Below, piece after piece: positions 1 to 8,077 of a stretch of 12,243 nt of DNA. A program made the translations under genes and the position numbers. The stretch is from Thiodiazotropha sp037384445 (GTDB lineage Bacteria; Pseudomonadota; Gammaproteobacteria; Chromatiales; Chromatiaceae), in the NCBI GenBank assembly GCA_037384445.1, contig JARRNY010000102.1:1-12243 (forward strand). Reading direction: 5' to 3'. A model generated the notes under the pieces. The model made no database searches. It had not been told where the DNA came from and saw nothing but the letters and a program-made list of their open reading frames with translations. Numbering within the stretch: the first letter of the stretch is position 1; each line of letters begins with the position of its first letter.

Positions 1-360
1 ACCTACAAGATCGCTGCCCATGCTGCCGATCTGGCGAAGGGTTTCCCCGGTGCGCAGTTGCAGGACAACGCCATGTCCAAGGCTCGCTTCGAGTTCCGCT
101 GGGATGACCAGTTCGCCCTCAGCCTCGATCCGGAACGGGCGATAGAGTTCCACGATGAGACCCTGCCGCATCAGGCCCACAAGGTGGCCCACTTCTGCTC
201 CATGTGCGGGCCCCACTTCTGTTCCATGAAGATCACCCAGGATGTGCGCGAGTACGCCCGCGCCCAAGGCGTCGCCGAGGGTGAGGCGCTGAAACAGGGC
301 ATGCAGGAGAAGGCGGTGGAGTTCAAGCGGCAGGGGGCGGAGATCTACAAGGAGTTGTGA
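1..360 (+). CDS. thiC: Phosphomethylpyrimidine synthase ThiC, C-terminal part
   Basis: This is the last 119 codons of thiC; the start lies left of the window. ThiC is the radical-SAM enzyme that turns aminoimidazole ribotide into hydroxymethylpyrimidine phosphate, the pyrimidine half of thiamine, in the cytosol. The decisive sign is the CSMCGPHFC motif (bases 196-222), the CxxCx4C cluster that binds the [4Fe-4S] centre in ThiC near its C-terminus. It is followed by the KITQDVREYA segment typical of the family, and the reading frame is open from base 1 to a TGA stop. The upstream FRWDDQFALSLDPERA stretch also fits ThiC. Any TPP riboswitch would lie upstream and cannot be seen. A T7 run directly follows the stop, but no strong stem precedes it, so I do not call a terminator. 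Confidence 0.96.
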   Translation, partial: TYKIAAHAADLAKGFPGAQLQDNAMSKARFEFRWDDQFALSLDPERAIEFHDETLPHQAHKVAHFCSMCGPHFCSMKITQDVREYARAQGVAEGEALKQGMQEKAVEFKRQGAEIYKEL

Positions 361-426
361 TTTTTTTAATGTTGAATGAATGGCGAGCGGCAGACTGCAT
401 GCGTGCTCGGTCCCCGCTCTACCTGA

Positions 427-447
427 CTCTCCCCCGTGAGGGGAGAG
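427..447. repeat. Perfect inverted repeat between thiC and rsuA
   Basis: CTCTCCCC (427-434) and GGGGAGAG (440-447) form a perfect 8-bp stem with a 5-base loop. There is no T run on either side, so it is a poor intrinsic terminator. It looks like one unit of a dispersed GC-rich intergenic repeat, or an mRNA-stabilising hairpin at the thiC 3' end; the role is inferred. Confidence 0.5.
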
Positions 448-504
448 GGTTCGATAACTGGATCTGAGCAACTCTTCCGAAACCCGAAGTTGTCATCGAT
501 ATAA

Positions 505-1197
505 ATGCTCCGCCTAGACCGCTACCTCAGTAATGCCACCGCCCTGACCCGCTCCCAGGCCCAGCGGGCGTTGCGTGGCGGACGGGTGATGGTAGAGGGT
601 GTGACCGTGAAGCAGGGAGCCACCCGGATCCCTTTGGATGCCAGGGTGACCCTCGATGGCGTGCCGGTGGCGCCGCCCCAGCCACGCTATCTCATGCTGC
701 ACAAACCCCTCGGGGTGGTCTGCGCCACCGAAGATCCGACCCATCGTACTGCCATCGATCTGCTTGATCAGGCCAATCCTGACGGGCTTCATTTCGCTGG
801 ACGCCTCGATCTCGATACGACCGGGCTGGTGCTGATCAGCGACGATGGGCAGTGGACCCATCGAATCGTCTCACCCACCCGTGACTGTGCCAAGCGCTAC
901 CGGGTGAGTCTGGCATCGCCCCCCAGTGAGGTGGAGCTGCAACGTCTGCGCGAGGGGGTTTTACTGAAAGGTGAGAAGAGCCCGACCCGGCCGGCACAAG
1001 TGCAGCAGATCGGCTCGAACGAACTGCTGCTCGGTATCACCGAGGGTCGATATCATCAGGTGAAACGCATGCTGGCCGCCATCGGTCACCAGGTGGTAAC
1101 ACTGCACCGGGAGGCCATCGGACCGCTTGAGCTCGATCCGTCATTAGCGCTCGGCGAGTTTCGTCCGCTGCGCGAGGATGAAGTCGCCTTATTCTAA
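505..1197 (+). CDS. rsuA: 16S rRNA pseudouridine(516) synthase RsuA
   Basis: A 230-residue protein, close to the 231 residues of E. coli RsuA, which converts U516 of 16S rRNA to pseudouridine during assembly of the small ribosomal subunit. Residues 1-45 form an S4 RNA-binding domain (LDRYLSNA, RALRGGRVMVEG). The catalytic domain follows, with the motif GRLDLDTTGL at 99-108 and the predicted nucleophile Asp102, the same position as in E. coli. Downstream, the family segments RIVSPTRDCAKRYRV and EGRYHQVKRML are intact. The MLHKPLGVVCATED segment also favours RsuA over RluB/RluE. The ATG at 505 gives the S4 domain its normal beginning, but no clear Shine-Dalgarno sequence precedes it. The gene stands alone, 144 bases after thiC, and no unusual features are seen. 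RluE or RluB specificity cannot be wholly excluded. Confidence 0.9.
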   Translation: MLRLDRYLSNATALTRSQAQRALRGGRVMVEGVTVKQGATRIPLDARVTLDGVPVAPPQPRYLMLHKPLGVVCATEDPTHRTAIDLLDQANPDGLHFAGRLDLDTTGLVLISDDGQWTHRIVSPTRDCAKRYRVSLASPPSEVELQRLREGVLLKGEKSPTRPAQVQQIGSNELLLGITEGRYHQVKRMLAAIGHQVVTLHREAIGPLELDPSLALGEFRPLREDEVALF

Positions 1198-1228
1198 GTG
1201 TTGAGCCTAACCTGTTGACGATTCGAGC

Positions 1229-1256
1229 TAAAGTTCTTCCCATCTGCGGCCGATGA
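1229..1256 (+). promoter_or_regulatory. Sigma-28 (FliA)-like promoter upstream of GGDEF-EVL gene
   Basis: TAAAGTTC (1229-1236) and GCCGATGA (1249-1256) match seven of eight bases in each half of the classical flagellar sigma consensus TAAAGTTT / GCCGATAA. The spacer is 12 bases where 11 is usual, so the match is good in sequence but one base off in spacing. It would start transcription near 1263, leaving a leader of about 150 bases before the GGDEF-EVL start codon. Assignment to sigma-28 is inference. Confidence 0.4.
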
Positions 1257-1265
1257 GGTGACACA

Positions 1266-1306
1266 TGTGTGTGAAACCGGAGTCGGATCATCGGTTCAAA
1301 CACACA
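1266..1306 (+). repeat. Large imperfect inverted repeat in leader of GGDEF-EVL gene
   Basis: TGTGTGT (1266-1272) pairs with ACACACA (1300-1306). Inside it, G1273-C1297 and AACCG/CGGTT (1275-1279 / 1292-1296) continue the stem, giving about 13 base pairs with small bulges around a 12-base loop. No T run follows, so it is not a terminator for rsuA. It also overlaps the 10-base palindrome ACACATGTGT (1261-1270). It could be an operator or an RNA leader structure; its function is unknown. Confidence 0.5.
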
Positions 1307-1318
1307 ATAGTTATTCTT

Positions 1319-1334
1319 GGCCGGGTAACCGGCC
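1319..1334 (+). other. GC-rich hairpin in leader of GGDEF-EVL gene
   Basis: GGCCGG (1319-1324) and CCGGCC (1329-1334) form a perfect 6-bp stem with a GTAA loop, a GNRA-type tetraloop. GNRA loops are stable and often dock into receptors in structured RNAs. No T run follows. It sits 79 bases before the start codon, between the larger inverted repeat and the ribosome binding site. Confidence 0.45.
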
Positions 1335-1413
1335 GCGTTTGTCCAGCTACACTGATAACGTAAGTGAGCCGGATTTTTTACGCCTGTTTGCTTTTTTGTA
1401 GTGGGGGAGCGCG

Positions 1414-3534
1414 ATGACGCAGGGGACGAGCTCGGCGAAAGCCTTTCACCCCAAGCATTTTTCTGAGCTGGACTACGCGCACATACAGGAGGTCATCGAA
1501 GCGTGTGACGTAGGGCTCTGCATGTTGGACGCAGAGATGGTGGTCCTGGCTTGGAACCGGCCGCTGGCTGACATGATCAGCAAGCTGGACGATGATGTAT
1601 TGGGCCATCCGGTCACGCGGATTATGCCGCAGCTGTCCGATCCTCAGTTCGCTCAATTGGTGCGCACAGTGATCGGCAATCCCGAGGCGCCGCCCGATCT
1701 CGCCCCGATGCAGGCAGGGCTTGCCAGTCCCAAGCACTATTTCAAAAGTGAGAACAATCGCTTCAAGCGGGTCAGCGTACGTCCCCTGGCGATGCATCCC
1801 GGCTACTGTCTGTTGCAGATCGGCGATGTGGATGCTGAGACCGCCTTGCAGGAGCAGGTGCAACGCACCAGTATCGCCGAGCAGCGCTCCCTGGCGATGC
1901 TCGCTTCTATCGAGGATGCAGTGATTCTGCTCGATGCTGACGGTGCGATCGAGTACGCCAATCTGGCAGCGGAGGGCATGACCGGTTGTCCGGGCGCAGC
2001 GATGGCCGGCCAGTTGCTGACCGAGGTCTACAAGGTCTTTGACGAAAACAGTGGCGGGCGAAACCGCCTCGATTTCGACGAGATCATGCGCATCGACAAT
2101 CGCCCCCTGTTGTTGATGCACCGGGAGGGGCTTACCTTTCCCATCGAGCAATCGATCACCCGCTTGCGCGGCGATGACGGTCAGGTCGAGGGCCTGGTGC
2201 TGGTGTTCAAGGATGTCAGTCAGTCGCGCAAGCTGGCGGCCCAGCTCAACTGGCAGGCGACCCACGATCCCACGACCCGGCTCTACAACCGGGCGGAGTT
2301 CGACCGCTGCCTCTCCCGGTTGCTGGATGAGGCGGAGATAGAGGGCAGCAAGCACTGTCTGCTCTATCTCGACATCGACCGTTTCAAAGTAGTGAACGAC
2401 AATTGCGGCCATGTGGCCGGTGACGAACTGTTGCGGCAGGTCGGCTCGCTCATCAAGCACACTATTCGCAGCAGTGACCTGCTGGCACGCATCGGCGGCG
2501 ATGAGTTCGCTATTCTGCTGAGTAACTGTTCGCTGGAGGTGGCCGAGCGCATTGCCGACTCAATACGCCTGGAGTTCCAGCGTTTTCGTTTCGCCTGGGA
2601 AGATAAGGTCTTCTCCCAGAGCGCCAGCATCGGATTGGTCTCCATCGACAAGCAGAGTCAGGGGCTGCAGCAGGTGTTGAGCTATGCCGATACCGCCTGT
2701 TTTGCGGCCAAGGAGGCGGGCCGCAATCAGATCCATGTCTACCATCCGGAGAAGAGTGTGGCCGCAGTGCGCCACGGCGAGGCCCAGTGGGTGACCCGGA
2801 TCCGCAGCGCCCTCGAAGAGGATCGCTTTACGCTCTATGTGCAGCCGATTCAGCCTATCGGATCGGCCGCCGACGCCCCGTGCCACTATGAGGTGCTGAT
2901 CCGTATGATCGGCGAGTCGGGGGAGCTGATCCCGCCAGGCGCCTTCATCCCGGCCGCTGAGCGCTACGACCTGATGCCAGCCATCGATCAATGGGTGGTG
3001 CGTCAGCTGATGGTGTCGATATCCCGTCAACAGTTTGTGCTTGCGCCTGGACAGCGCTTGTTCGTCAACCTCTCGGGTCAGACGCTTTGCCATGAGGAGA
3101 CGCTGCAAAAAATCCTCACCTTGTTGCGGCAACATCAGCTGCCCGATGGCTTGTTCTGTTTCGAGGTCACGGAAACTTCAGCCATCGCCAATCTCTCTTC
3201 CGCCAAACACTTTATGCAGACCCTCAAGCGCTTCGGTTGTGAGTTTGCGTTGGATGACTTTGGCAGTGGTCTCTCCTCCTTTGGTTACCTCAAACACATG
3301 CCGGTTGAATACCTGAAAATCGACGGTGGCTTTGTCAAAGATATGATTCAGGATCGTATCGATGAGTCGATGGTGGATGCCATTAACCGCATCGGTCATA
3401 TCATGGGACTTAAGACCATCGCTGAGTGTGTGGAAGACGCGGATATTCTCATGAGGCTGGTCGGTTTGGAGGTGGATTTTGCCCAGGGTTACGGAATCAG
3501 ACGACCTTTCCCGATTACTGAACTTGCCGGCTGA
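1414..3534 (+). CDS. PAS-PAS-GGDEF-EVL cyclic-di-GMP cyclase/phosphodiesterase
   Basis: A 706-residue cytosolic signalling protein with no membrane segment. Residues about 20-140 and 155-275 are two PAS-type sensor domains (the second, SIEDAVILLDADGAIEYAN, is clear; the first is more divergent). The diguanylate cyclase domain (about 280-445) has canonical GGDEF at 361-365 and the inhibitory-site motif RSSD at 352-355, exactly five residues upstream. The phosphodiesterase domain (about 455-705) has EVL (493-495) in place of EAL but keeps the catalytic set seen in active enzymes: Glu493, Asn552, Glu587, Asp614-Asp615 in DDFGSG, Lys635, Glu671 and Gln691. Both activities are therefore plausible, making and breaking cyclic di-GMP under PAS control. 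The ATG at 1414 follows GGGGGAG (1403-1408). A second cyclase gene lies 150 bases downstream. Ligands of the PAS domains cannot be read from the sequence. Confidence 0.93.
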   Translation: MTQGTSSAKAFHPKHFSELDYAHIQEVIEACDVGLCMLDAEMVVLAWNRPLADMISKLDDDVLGHPVTRIMPQLSDPQFAQLVRTVIGNPEAPPDLAPMQAGLASPKHYFKSENNRFKRVSVRPLAMHPGYCLLQIGDVDAETALQEQVQRTSIAEQRSLAMLASIEDAVILLDADGAIEYANLAAEGMTGCPGAAMAGQLLTEVYKVFDENSGGRNRLDFDEIMRIDNRPLLLMHREGLTFPIEQSITRLRGDDGQVEGLVLVFKDVSQSRKLAAQLNWQATHDPTTRLYNRAEFDRCLSRLLDEAEIEGSKHCLLYLDIDRFKVVNDNCGHVAGDELLRQVGSLIKHTIRSSDLLARIGGDEFAILLSNCSLEVAERIADSIRLEFQRFRFAWEDKVFSQSASIGLVSIDKQSQGLQQVLSYADTACFAAKEAGRNQIHVYHPEKSVAAVRHGEAQWVTRIRSALEEDRFTLYVQPIQPIGSAADAPCHYEVLIRMIGESGELIPPGAFIPAAERYDLMPAIDQWVVRQLMVSISRQQFVLAPGQRLFVNLSGQTLCHEETLQKILTLLRQHQLPDGLFCFEVTETSAIANLSSAKHFMQTLKRFGCEFALDDFGSGLSSFGYLKHMPVEYLKIDGGFVKDMIQDRIDESMVDAINRIGHIMGLKTIAECVEDADILMRLVGLEVDFAQGYGIRRPFPITELAG

Positions 3535-3684
3535 GCGGCTGGGTAAAAAGTCCATAGCTACTATACTTCCTGTCACGAGGTGAGTTGACGGTCGATACTT
3601 CAGGCGGGGAGAGGTTCCTGGAATCTCATCCGCTACCGCGAGCGTTCATCCTTTCGTCAAGTCGATTTATTTGAAGGTTCTGTC

Positions 3685-4947
3685 ATGCTATCGCCCGACC
3701 TGCTTGACAAAATATTTCACATCAACCCTGAGCCGATGACACTTACCCGTCTGGAGACGGGCGAGTACGTCGCCGTTAACGAGTGTTTTTTAATGACTTT
3801 CGGTTATCGCCGCGATGAGGTTATCGGTAAGACTGCAGGTGATCTTGGGATCTGGGTTGATCCCGAGCGGGATCGTACGCAGCTTGTCAGCCAGATCCGC
3901 GAGCAGGGATTTGCCTCGGATTGTGAGGTGGAGTTTCAGACCAAGACAGGAGAGTCGATAAGATTCTATCTCGGCGCCACCCGCATCGAAGATGATGATG
4001 GCCCATTGCTCCTGATTGTGGGGCGCAATATCACCGCAATTCGCAACTCAGAAGCGGCACTGAGATCCTCGGAGGCGCGCCATCGCCGTCTCATCGAGAA
4101 TCTGCCCCTTGGCGTTATGATCGCCCAGGACGGCCTGATCCGCTATGCGAATCCCGCCAGTCTCGACATGATCGGCTATCGCCGGGAGGAGATAATCGAT
4201 AAACCCCTTCTGGATATGGTCCTCGAAGCAGATCGGCACATGGTGCAGAAATTCCATAGCAAGCGTATGCAGGGAGATGATTCCGCCTTTAGTTACGATT
4301 TGCGAGTGATGCGTAAAGGCGGAGAGATCGCCTATTGGCGCTTAAACTCCTCCGTGGATTTGTGGAATGGAAATGTGGCCAGTCTGGTGGTTTGTTCAGA
4401 TATCACCCAACAGAAACTGGCTGAACTGAGGATGACTGAACTTGCATTGCATGATCAGATCACCGGCCTTCCCAACCGAGTGTTACTGGCGGATCATGCC
4501 CGTCAGGCTATGGCCCAGGTGTCAAAAGGCTTTGCTCTGATCTATCTGGATCTGGACGGTTTCAAGGCGGTCAACGACCACTACGGTCACGAGGTCGGGG
4601 ATCAGGTGCTGAAAGAGGTAGCCGAGCGCCTGCGCAGCTCTACCCGGGAGACGGATCTGCCAGCGAGAGTGGGTGGTGATGAATTTGTCGTGCTGCTATT
4701 GAATGTGGGTACCTGTGAGATGGCCTTGCAGGTAGCGGAGACTCTTCGTCTGGCACTCAATCGTCCTATCCGCTCTGCGGTGTCGGAGCACCGGATTGGA
4801 GCCAGTCTCGGCATCAGTCTATATCCCGCTGACAGTAAAGATCTCGATACTCTGATGAAGTATGCCGATCAAGCCATGTACCGAGCCAAACGGGACGGCC
4901 GTAACTGCGTCTGTTGTTTTTCCGACGGAAGATTGCAGTCGGATTGA
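3685..4947 (+). CDS. PAS-PAS-GGDEF diguanylate cyclase
   Basis: A 420-residue soluble protein predicted to make cyclic di-GMP from two GTP. Two PAS domains come first, about residues 7-120 and 132-246. The second opens with ARHRRLIENLPLGVMIAQDG and ends with SDITQQKLAE, a PAS C-cap. The GGDEF domain (about 250-415) begins with LALHDQITGLPNR, contains YLDLDGFKAVNDHYGH for metal and nucleotide binding, and carries the signature GGDEF at 330-334. The inhibitory site RETD (321-324) sits five residues before the signature, so product inhibition is expected. There is no EAL domain. The start ATG is preceded by GAAGG (3673-3677). It follows the GGDEF-EVL gene by 150 bases, a gap with room for its own promoter, and converges with rapA. 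No cofactor-specific residues that would identify haem or flavin binding were recognised. Confidence 0.93.
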   Translation: MLSPDLLDKIFHINPEPMTLTRLETGEYVAVNECFLMTFGYRRDEVIGKTAGDLGIWVDPERDRTQLVSQIREQGFASDCEVEFQTKTGESIRFYLGATRIEDDDGPLLLIVGRNITAIRNSEAALRSSEARHRRLIENLPLGVMIAQDGLIRYANPASLDMIGYRREEIIDKPLLDMVLEADRHMVQKFHSKRMQGDDSAFSYDLRVMRKGGEIAYWRLNSSVDLWNGNVASLVVCSDITQQKLAELRMTELALHDQITGLPNRVLLADHARQAMAQVSKGFALIYLDLDGFKAVNDHYGHEVGDQVLKEVAERLRSSTRETDLPARVGGDEFVVLLLNVGTCEMALQVAETLRLALNRPIRSAVSEHRIGASLGISLYPADSKDLDTLMKYADQAMYRAKRDGRNCVCCFSDGRLQSD

Positions 4948-5023
4948 AGCGGGTTTGATCGCCTGATCCGGGCTCCCGTTTGATGCCTGACAGACCGCTT
5001 GCACGTCGCGCGCGTGCCAAATC
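4948..5023. other. Convergent intergenic gap between cyclase and rapA
   Basis: 76 bases separate two convergent genes. A GCACG (5001-5005)/CGTGC (5013-5017) stem and a short CGGG-CT-CCCG followed by TTT near 4970 are the only structures. Neither has the long stem plus T run of a good intrinsic terminator, so how the two converging transcripts end is unclear. Confidence 0.4.
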
Positions 5024-7921
5024 CTAAAGTGTCACTACCAGGCGAATTGCGTCGAGACGTAAGCTGGCCTGTTGCAGGTGTTGGTGCAGATCGCTGCCCT
5101 GGGCCTGCAGCAGCCGGATTTCCTCATCGCGTACTCCGGGGTTGTGACGCTTGAGTGCGCTCATGCGTTGAATCTCCTGCGTGTACTCGGCCATCATTGT
5201 TTTGTCAGCCTGGCTGATCAACGCGGGGACTTCTGCCTGGGCGGCGTTCTCCGCCTGAGTGAGCAGGCTTTGAATCACTGCGCGGTAGTTCTGCAGTACG
5301 GGCAGTATCTGCTGGGGCTCGAGCGCCTGGGCCGCTGCCGTCAGCCCCTGGCTGTCGATCTCCGCATCGATCCGCCGGCCTTTGGTGGTGAGCAGCGTGC
5401 GCAGCAGCGTCGGCGGCAGGAAACGCCCTGCCTGCAGATGGCGGGGCGCTAGACATTCGAGCACGAAGAGGCACTCCAGCAGCAACTGGCCGCCCTTCAG
5501 ACGGGGGTGGCGTACGGCAATGGCAGCGCTGTTGCCGGTCTGTTGTTTGACGATCTGCTCCATGGTGCCGGTGACCAGCGGGTGCTCCCAAGTGAGGAAC
5601 TGCCGGTCCTCGTGGATCAGGGCATCACTGCGATCGAGGGTGACAGTGAGACCGTCGTCGGACAGGCCCGGCAAAGTGCCGGCAATCACCTGATCGCCAG
5701 GTTTCAGAATCAGACCTTTACCGAGGGGTTCGGTCTCGATGTTGTAAGCGTCGAAGAGCTGGTCGAGATAGCGCTTCAAATGCGCAGAGCGGTCCTGCTC
5801 ATGTAGCGCTGCCACCAATTCGCCCGCATCAGGTTCGCGGCAGCCACCCAGCTCCAGCAGATGGTTGCGCCCCTGTTGCAGTCGCTCTTCGGTCTTCCGG
5901 CGTAACCCGCGGGTGGTTGCGAGCAGGGTTTCCAGGGTGGTTGTTTCGGCTGCAGCTGGTTGCTCCAGTAGGCTCCAGAGCGACTGCGACAGCTCCTCGC
6001 AAATCCCGGCGCCACCCTGGACCTGGTGTTGGAAGGCATCGAGGCCGTCCCGATACCAATGCAGCATGATGGACTGGGGTCCGGGTTCCAGATAGGGGAC
6101 ATGGATCTCCACTTGCTGGCGCTGGCCGATCCGGTCGAGTCGCCCGATACGCTGCTCCAGCAGGTCCGGGTCAGCCGGCAGATCGAACATGACCAGTTGG
6201 TGGGCGAACTGGAAGTTGCGTCCCTCGCTACCGATTTCGGAGCAGACCAGCAGTCTCGCCCCCTCCGGGTCGGCAAACCAGGCGGCGGCCCGATCCCGTT
6301 CAAGAATGGACATGCCCTCATGGAACAGCCCGGCGCGGACGCCTGACTGCACGCGAAGCGCCTCATGCAGTTCGATGGCGGTCTCTGCGTGGGCAGCGAT
6401 CAGCAGCAGCTTGCTGTCAGCGTGCTGGCGCAGAAAGTTGATCAGCCACTCGACCCGGGGGTCGAAACGCCACCATTCGGGGTGTCCAAGCTCAGCGTGG
6501 ATTCGCTCGGGGGTCAGGCGCCAGGCGGAAGGGAGCTCGTTGGCCTGCGGCTCGCTTGCATTGCTCTCATAGGCTGTCGGTGTTGGCAGGGGATGGGGGT
6601 GCAGCACCCGTCCGGGAAAGCCGCTGATGCGCTCCCGGGTATTGCGAAACATGACCCGGCCGGTGCCGTGGCGGTCGAGTAGCATGCGGATCAGGCTCTC
6701 GCGGGCGGCCTGACGACGGCTGGGCTCCCGTGCCGGATCGCTCGCCTCGGCAATCAGGGGCTGACTCTCTGTTTCGTCGAGTTGCTCCAGCAGCCGGTGG
6801 GCAGCCGCCTCGGGCAGGGGTTCGTGATGCAGCAGATGTTCCACCGCCTCGGCGACCGGTTGGTAGTGGCGCTCCTCTTCGAGAAAGGTTTCCAGATCGT
6901 AGTAGCGGTCGGGGTCCAGCAGGCGCAGGCGGGCGAAGTGACCCGCCTGGCCCAGTTGCTCCGGGGTGGCGGTGAGCAGCAGCACGCCGGGGGTACAGAG
7001 GGCCAGTGCTTCGACCAGCAGGTACTCGGCACTGGGATCGTCGGCCGACCAGGTGAGATGATGGGCCTCGTCCACCACCAGCAGATCCCAACCCCCTTCC
7101 AGGGCCTGGCTCAAGCGGATCGGATTGTGCTGAAACAGCTTGAGACTACAGAGCACCAGCTGCTCGGAGTGAAATGGGTTTTCGCCCTCTTGGGAGGATT
7201 CGATCGCCTGACAGGTCTCCTCATCGAAGATGCGAAAGCGTAGGTTGAAGCGGCGCATCAGCTCCACCAGCCACTGGTGCACCAGCGGGTCGGGTACCAG
7301 GATCAGTGCCCGTGATGCGCGGCCGGTAAGCAACTGGTGATGCAGGATGAGGCAGGCCTCGATGGTCTTGCCAAGCCCTACCTCATCGGCCAGCAATACC
7401 CGTGGGGCGGGCCGGCTGGCCACCTCGTGAGCGATATAGAGCTGGTGCGGTATCAGGTCGATGCGGGGCCCTGCCAGACCCAGCACCGGGGTCTGCTGCC
7501 AACGGCCGAGTGCCTGTAGGGTGCGGTAACGCAGATCGAACCAATGGGCCGGATCGAGCTGCCCGGCCAACAGCCGCTGTTTGGGTTGCTGGATGCGCAG
7601 GGTATCGGCCAGCTCCGCTTCAGGCAGCTGTAGGCGTTGACCATCTTCCCGCTCCCCTTCATAGATCAGCAGGCCCTCCTGTTCATGGACCTGGTCCACG
7701 CTCAGGTGTTCACCGGAGCGGGTTTCGATACGGTCGCCAGGGGCGAAGCGGGCGCGGGTCAGCGGGGCGTTCTGCAGCGCATAGACGCGCTGTTCACCGA
7801 TGGCGGGAAAGTTCAGGGTGAGACGGCGCTCGCTGCTGCTGACCAGGGTGCCGAGTCCCAACTCCGGTTCACTGTCGCTGATCCAGCGTTGGCCGGGAAT
7901 AAAGGGGGTAGCCTGTTGCAT
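5024..7921 (-). CDS. rapA: RNA polymerase-associated ATPase RapA (HepA)
   Basis: A 965-residue SWI2/SNF2 ATPase, nearly the same length as E. coli RapA (968). RapA binds core RNA polymerase and uses ATP to free stalled or post-termination complexes for reuse. Residues 1-110 form the N-terminal Tudor/SH3-like domain that opens with PFIPGQRWISDSEPELGLG. The first RecA-like lobe has Walker A DEVGLGKT (179-186), Walker B DEAH (284-287) and TATP (317-320). The second lobe holds SEIGSEGRNFQFAHQLVMFD and motif VI, QRIGRLDRIGQ (590-600). The rest is the RapA-specific C-terminal region. The ATG at 7921 gives the usual family N-terminus; only a weak GAAG precedes it. The gene is alone on its strand, divergent from the YqhA-like gene. 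Several long reading frames on the opposite strand are codon-bias shadows. Confidence 0.96.
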   Translation of the reverse strand: MQQATPFIPGQRWISDSEPELGLGTLVSSSERRLTLNFPAIGEQRVYALQNAPLTRARFAPGDRIETRSGEHLSVDQVHEQEGLLIYEGEREDGQRLQLPEAELADTLRIQQPKQRLLAGQLDPAHWFDLRYRTLQALGRWQQTPVLGLAGPRIDLIPHQLYIAHEVASRPAPRVLLADEVGLGKTIEACLILHHQLLTGRASRALILVPDPLVHQWLVELMRRFNLRFRIFDEETCQAIESSQEGENPFHSEQLVLCSLKLFQHNPIRLSQALEGGWDLLVVDEAHHLTWSADDPSAEYLLVEALALCTPGVLLLTATPEQLGQAGHFARLRLLDPDRYYDLETFLEEERHYQPVAEAVEHLLHHEPLPEAAAHRLLEQLDETESQPLIAEASDPAREPSRRQAARESLIRMLLDRHGTGRVMFRNTRERISGFPGRVLHPHPLPTPTAYESNASEPQANELPSAWRLTPERIHAELGHPEWWRFDPRVEWLINFLRQHADSKLLLIAAHAETAIELHEALRVQSGVRAGLFHEGMSILERDRAAAWFADPEGARLLVCSEIGSEGRNFQFAHQLVMFDLPADPDLLEQRIGRLDRIGQRQQVEIHVPYLEPGPQSIMLHWYRDGLDAFQHQVQGGAGICEELSQSLWSLLEQPAAAETTTLETLLATTRGLRRKTEERLQQGRNHLLELGGCREPDAGELVAALHEQDRSAHLKRYLDQLFDAYNIETEPLGKGLILKPGDQVIAGTLPGLSDDGLTVTLDRSDALIHEDRQFLTWEHPLVTGTMEQIVKQQTGNSAAIAVRHPRLKGGQLLLECLFVLECLAPRHLQAGRFLPPTLLRTLLTTKGRRIDAEIDSQGLTAAAQALEPQQILPVLQNYRAVIQSLLTQAENAAQAEVPALISQADKTMMAEYTQEIQRMSALKRHNPGVRDEEIRLLQAQGSDLHQHLQQASLRLDAIRLVVTL

Positions 7922-8054
7922 GCTTCAAGTATGACGGGTGTTGGGAGTCAATGTCGCCGTAAGGCGGTCGCTCGACTGCAAAAAGAGGGCGATGATAGAC
8001 GCTTGGCGGAGCCTGATCCAGCACGGCCTGGCTCGAAGGGCAAAATGTTTGGCT

Positions 8055-8077
8055 CCAGCGCTTGTGTCTGGCGCTGG
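8055..8077. repeat. Inverted repeat in the rapA/YqhA-like divergent region
   Basis: CCAGCGC (8055-8061) and GCGCTGG (8071-8077) form a perfect 7-bp inverted repeat around a 9-base centre. It overlaps a weak promoter candidate for the membrane-protein gene (TTGTGT at 8062, TAATAG at 8086, 18-base spacer), so it could be an operator. Both the promoter and the role are tentative. Confidence 0.35.

Noticed and set aside
340..367. Terminator at the thiC stop (T7 run)
   Set aside because: Only a weak ACAA/TTGT stem precedes the T run, too short and AT-rich to call.
1261..1334. Known cyclic-di-GMP riboswitch
   Set aside because: Stems are present, but I could not align the conserved GEMM-I core sequences to them; kept only as an unassigned structured leader.
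1378..2460. 360-residue reading frame on the - strand opposite the GGDEF-EVL gene
   Set aside because: The + strand protein has complete PAS and GGDEF motifs here. The antisense frame shows no recognisable domain and is explained by codon bias.
5072..7821. Many long reading frames on the + strand opposite rapA
   Set aside because: They are antisense shadows of a GC-rich gene: low-complexity, Arg/Ala/Gly-rich or unfamiliar translations, no ribosome binding sites, and rapA itself is a full-length, clearly conserved gene.
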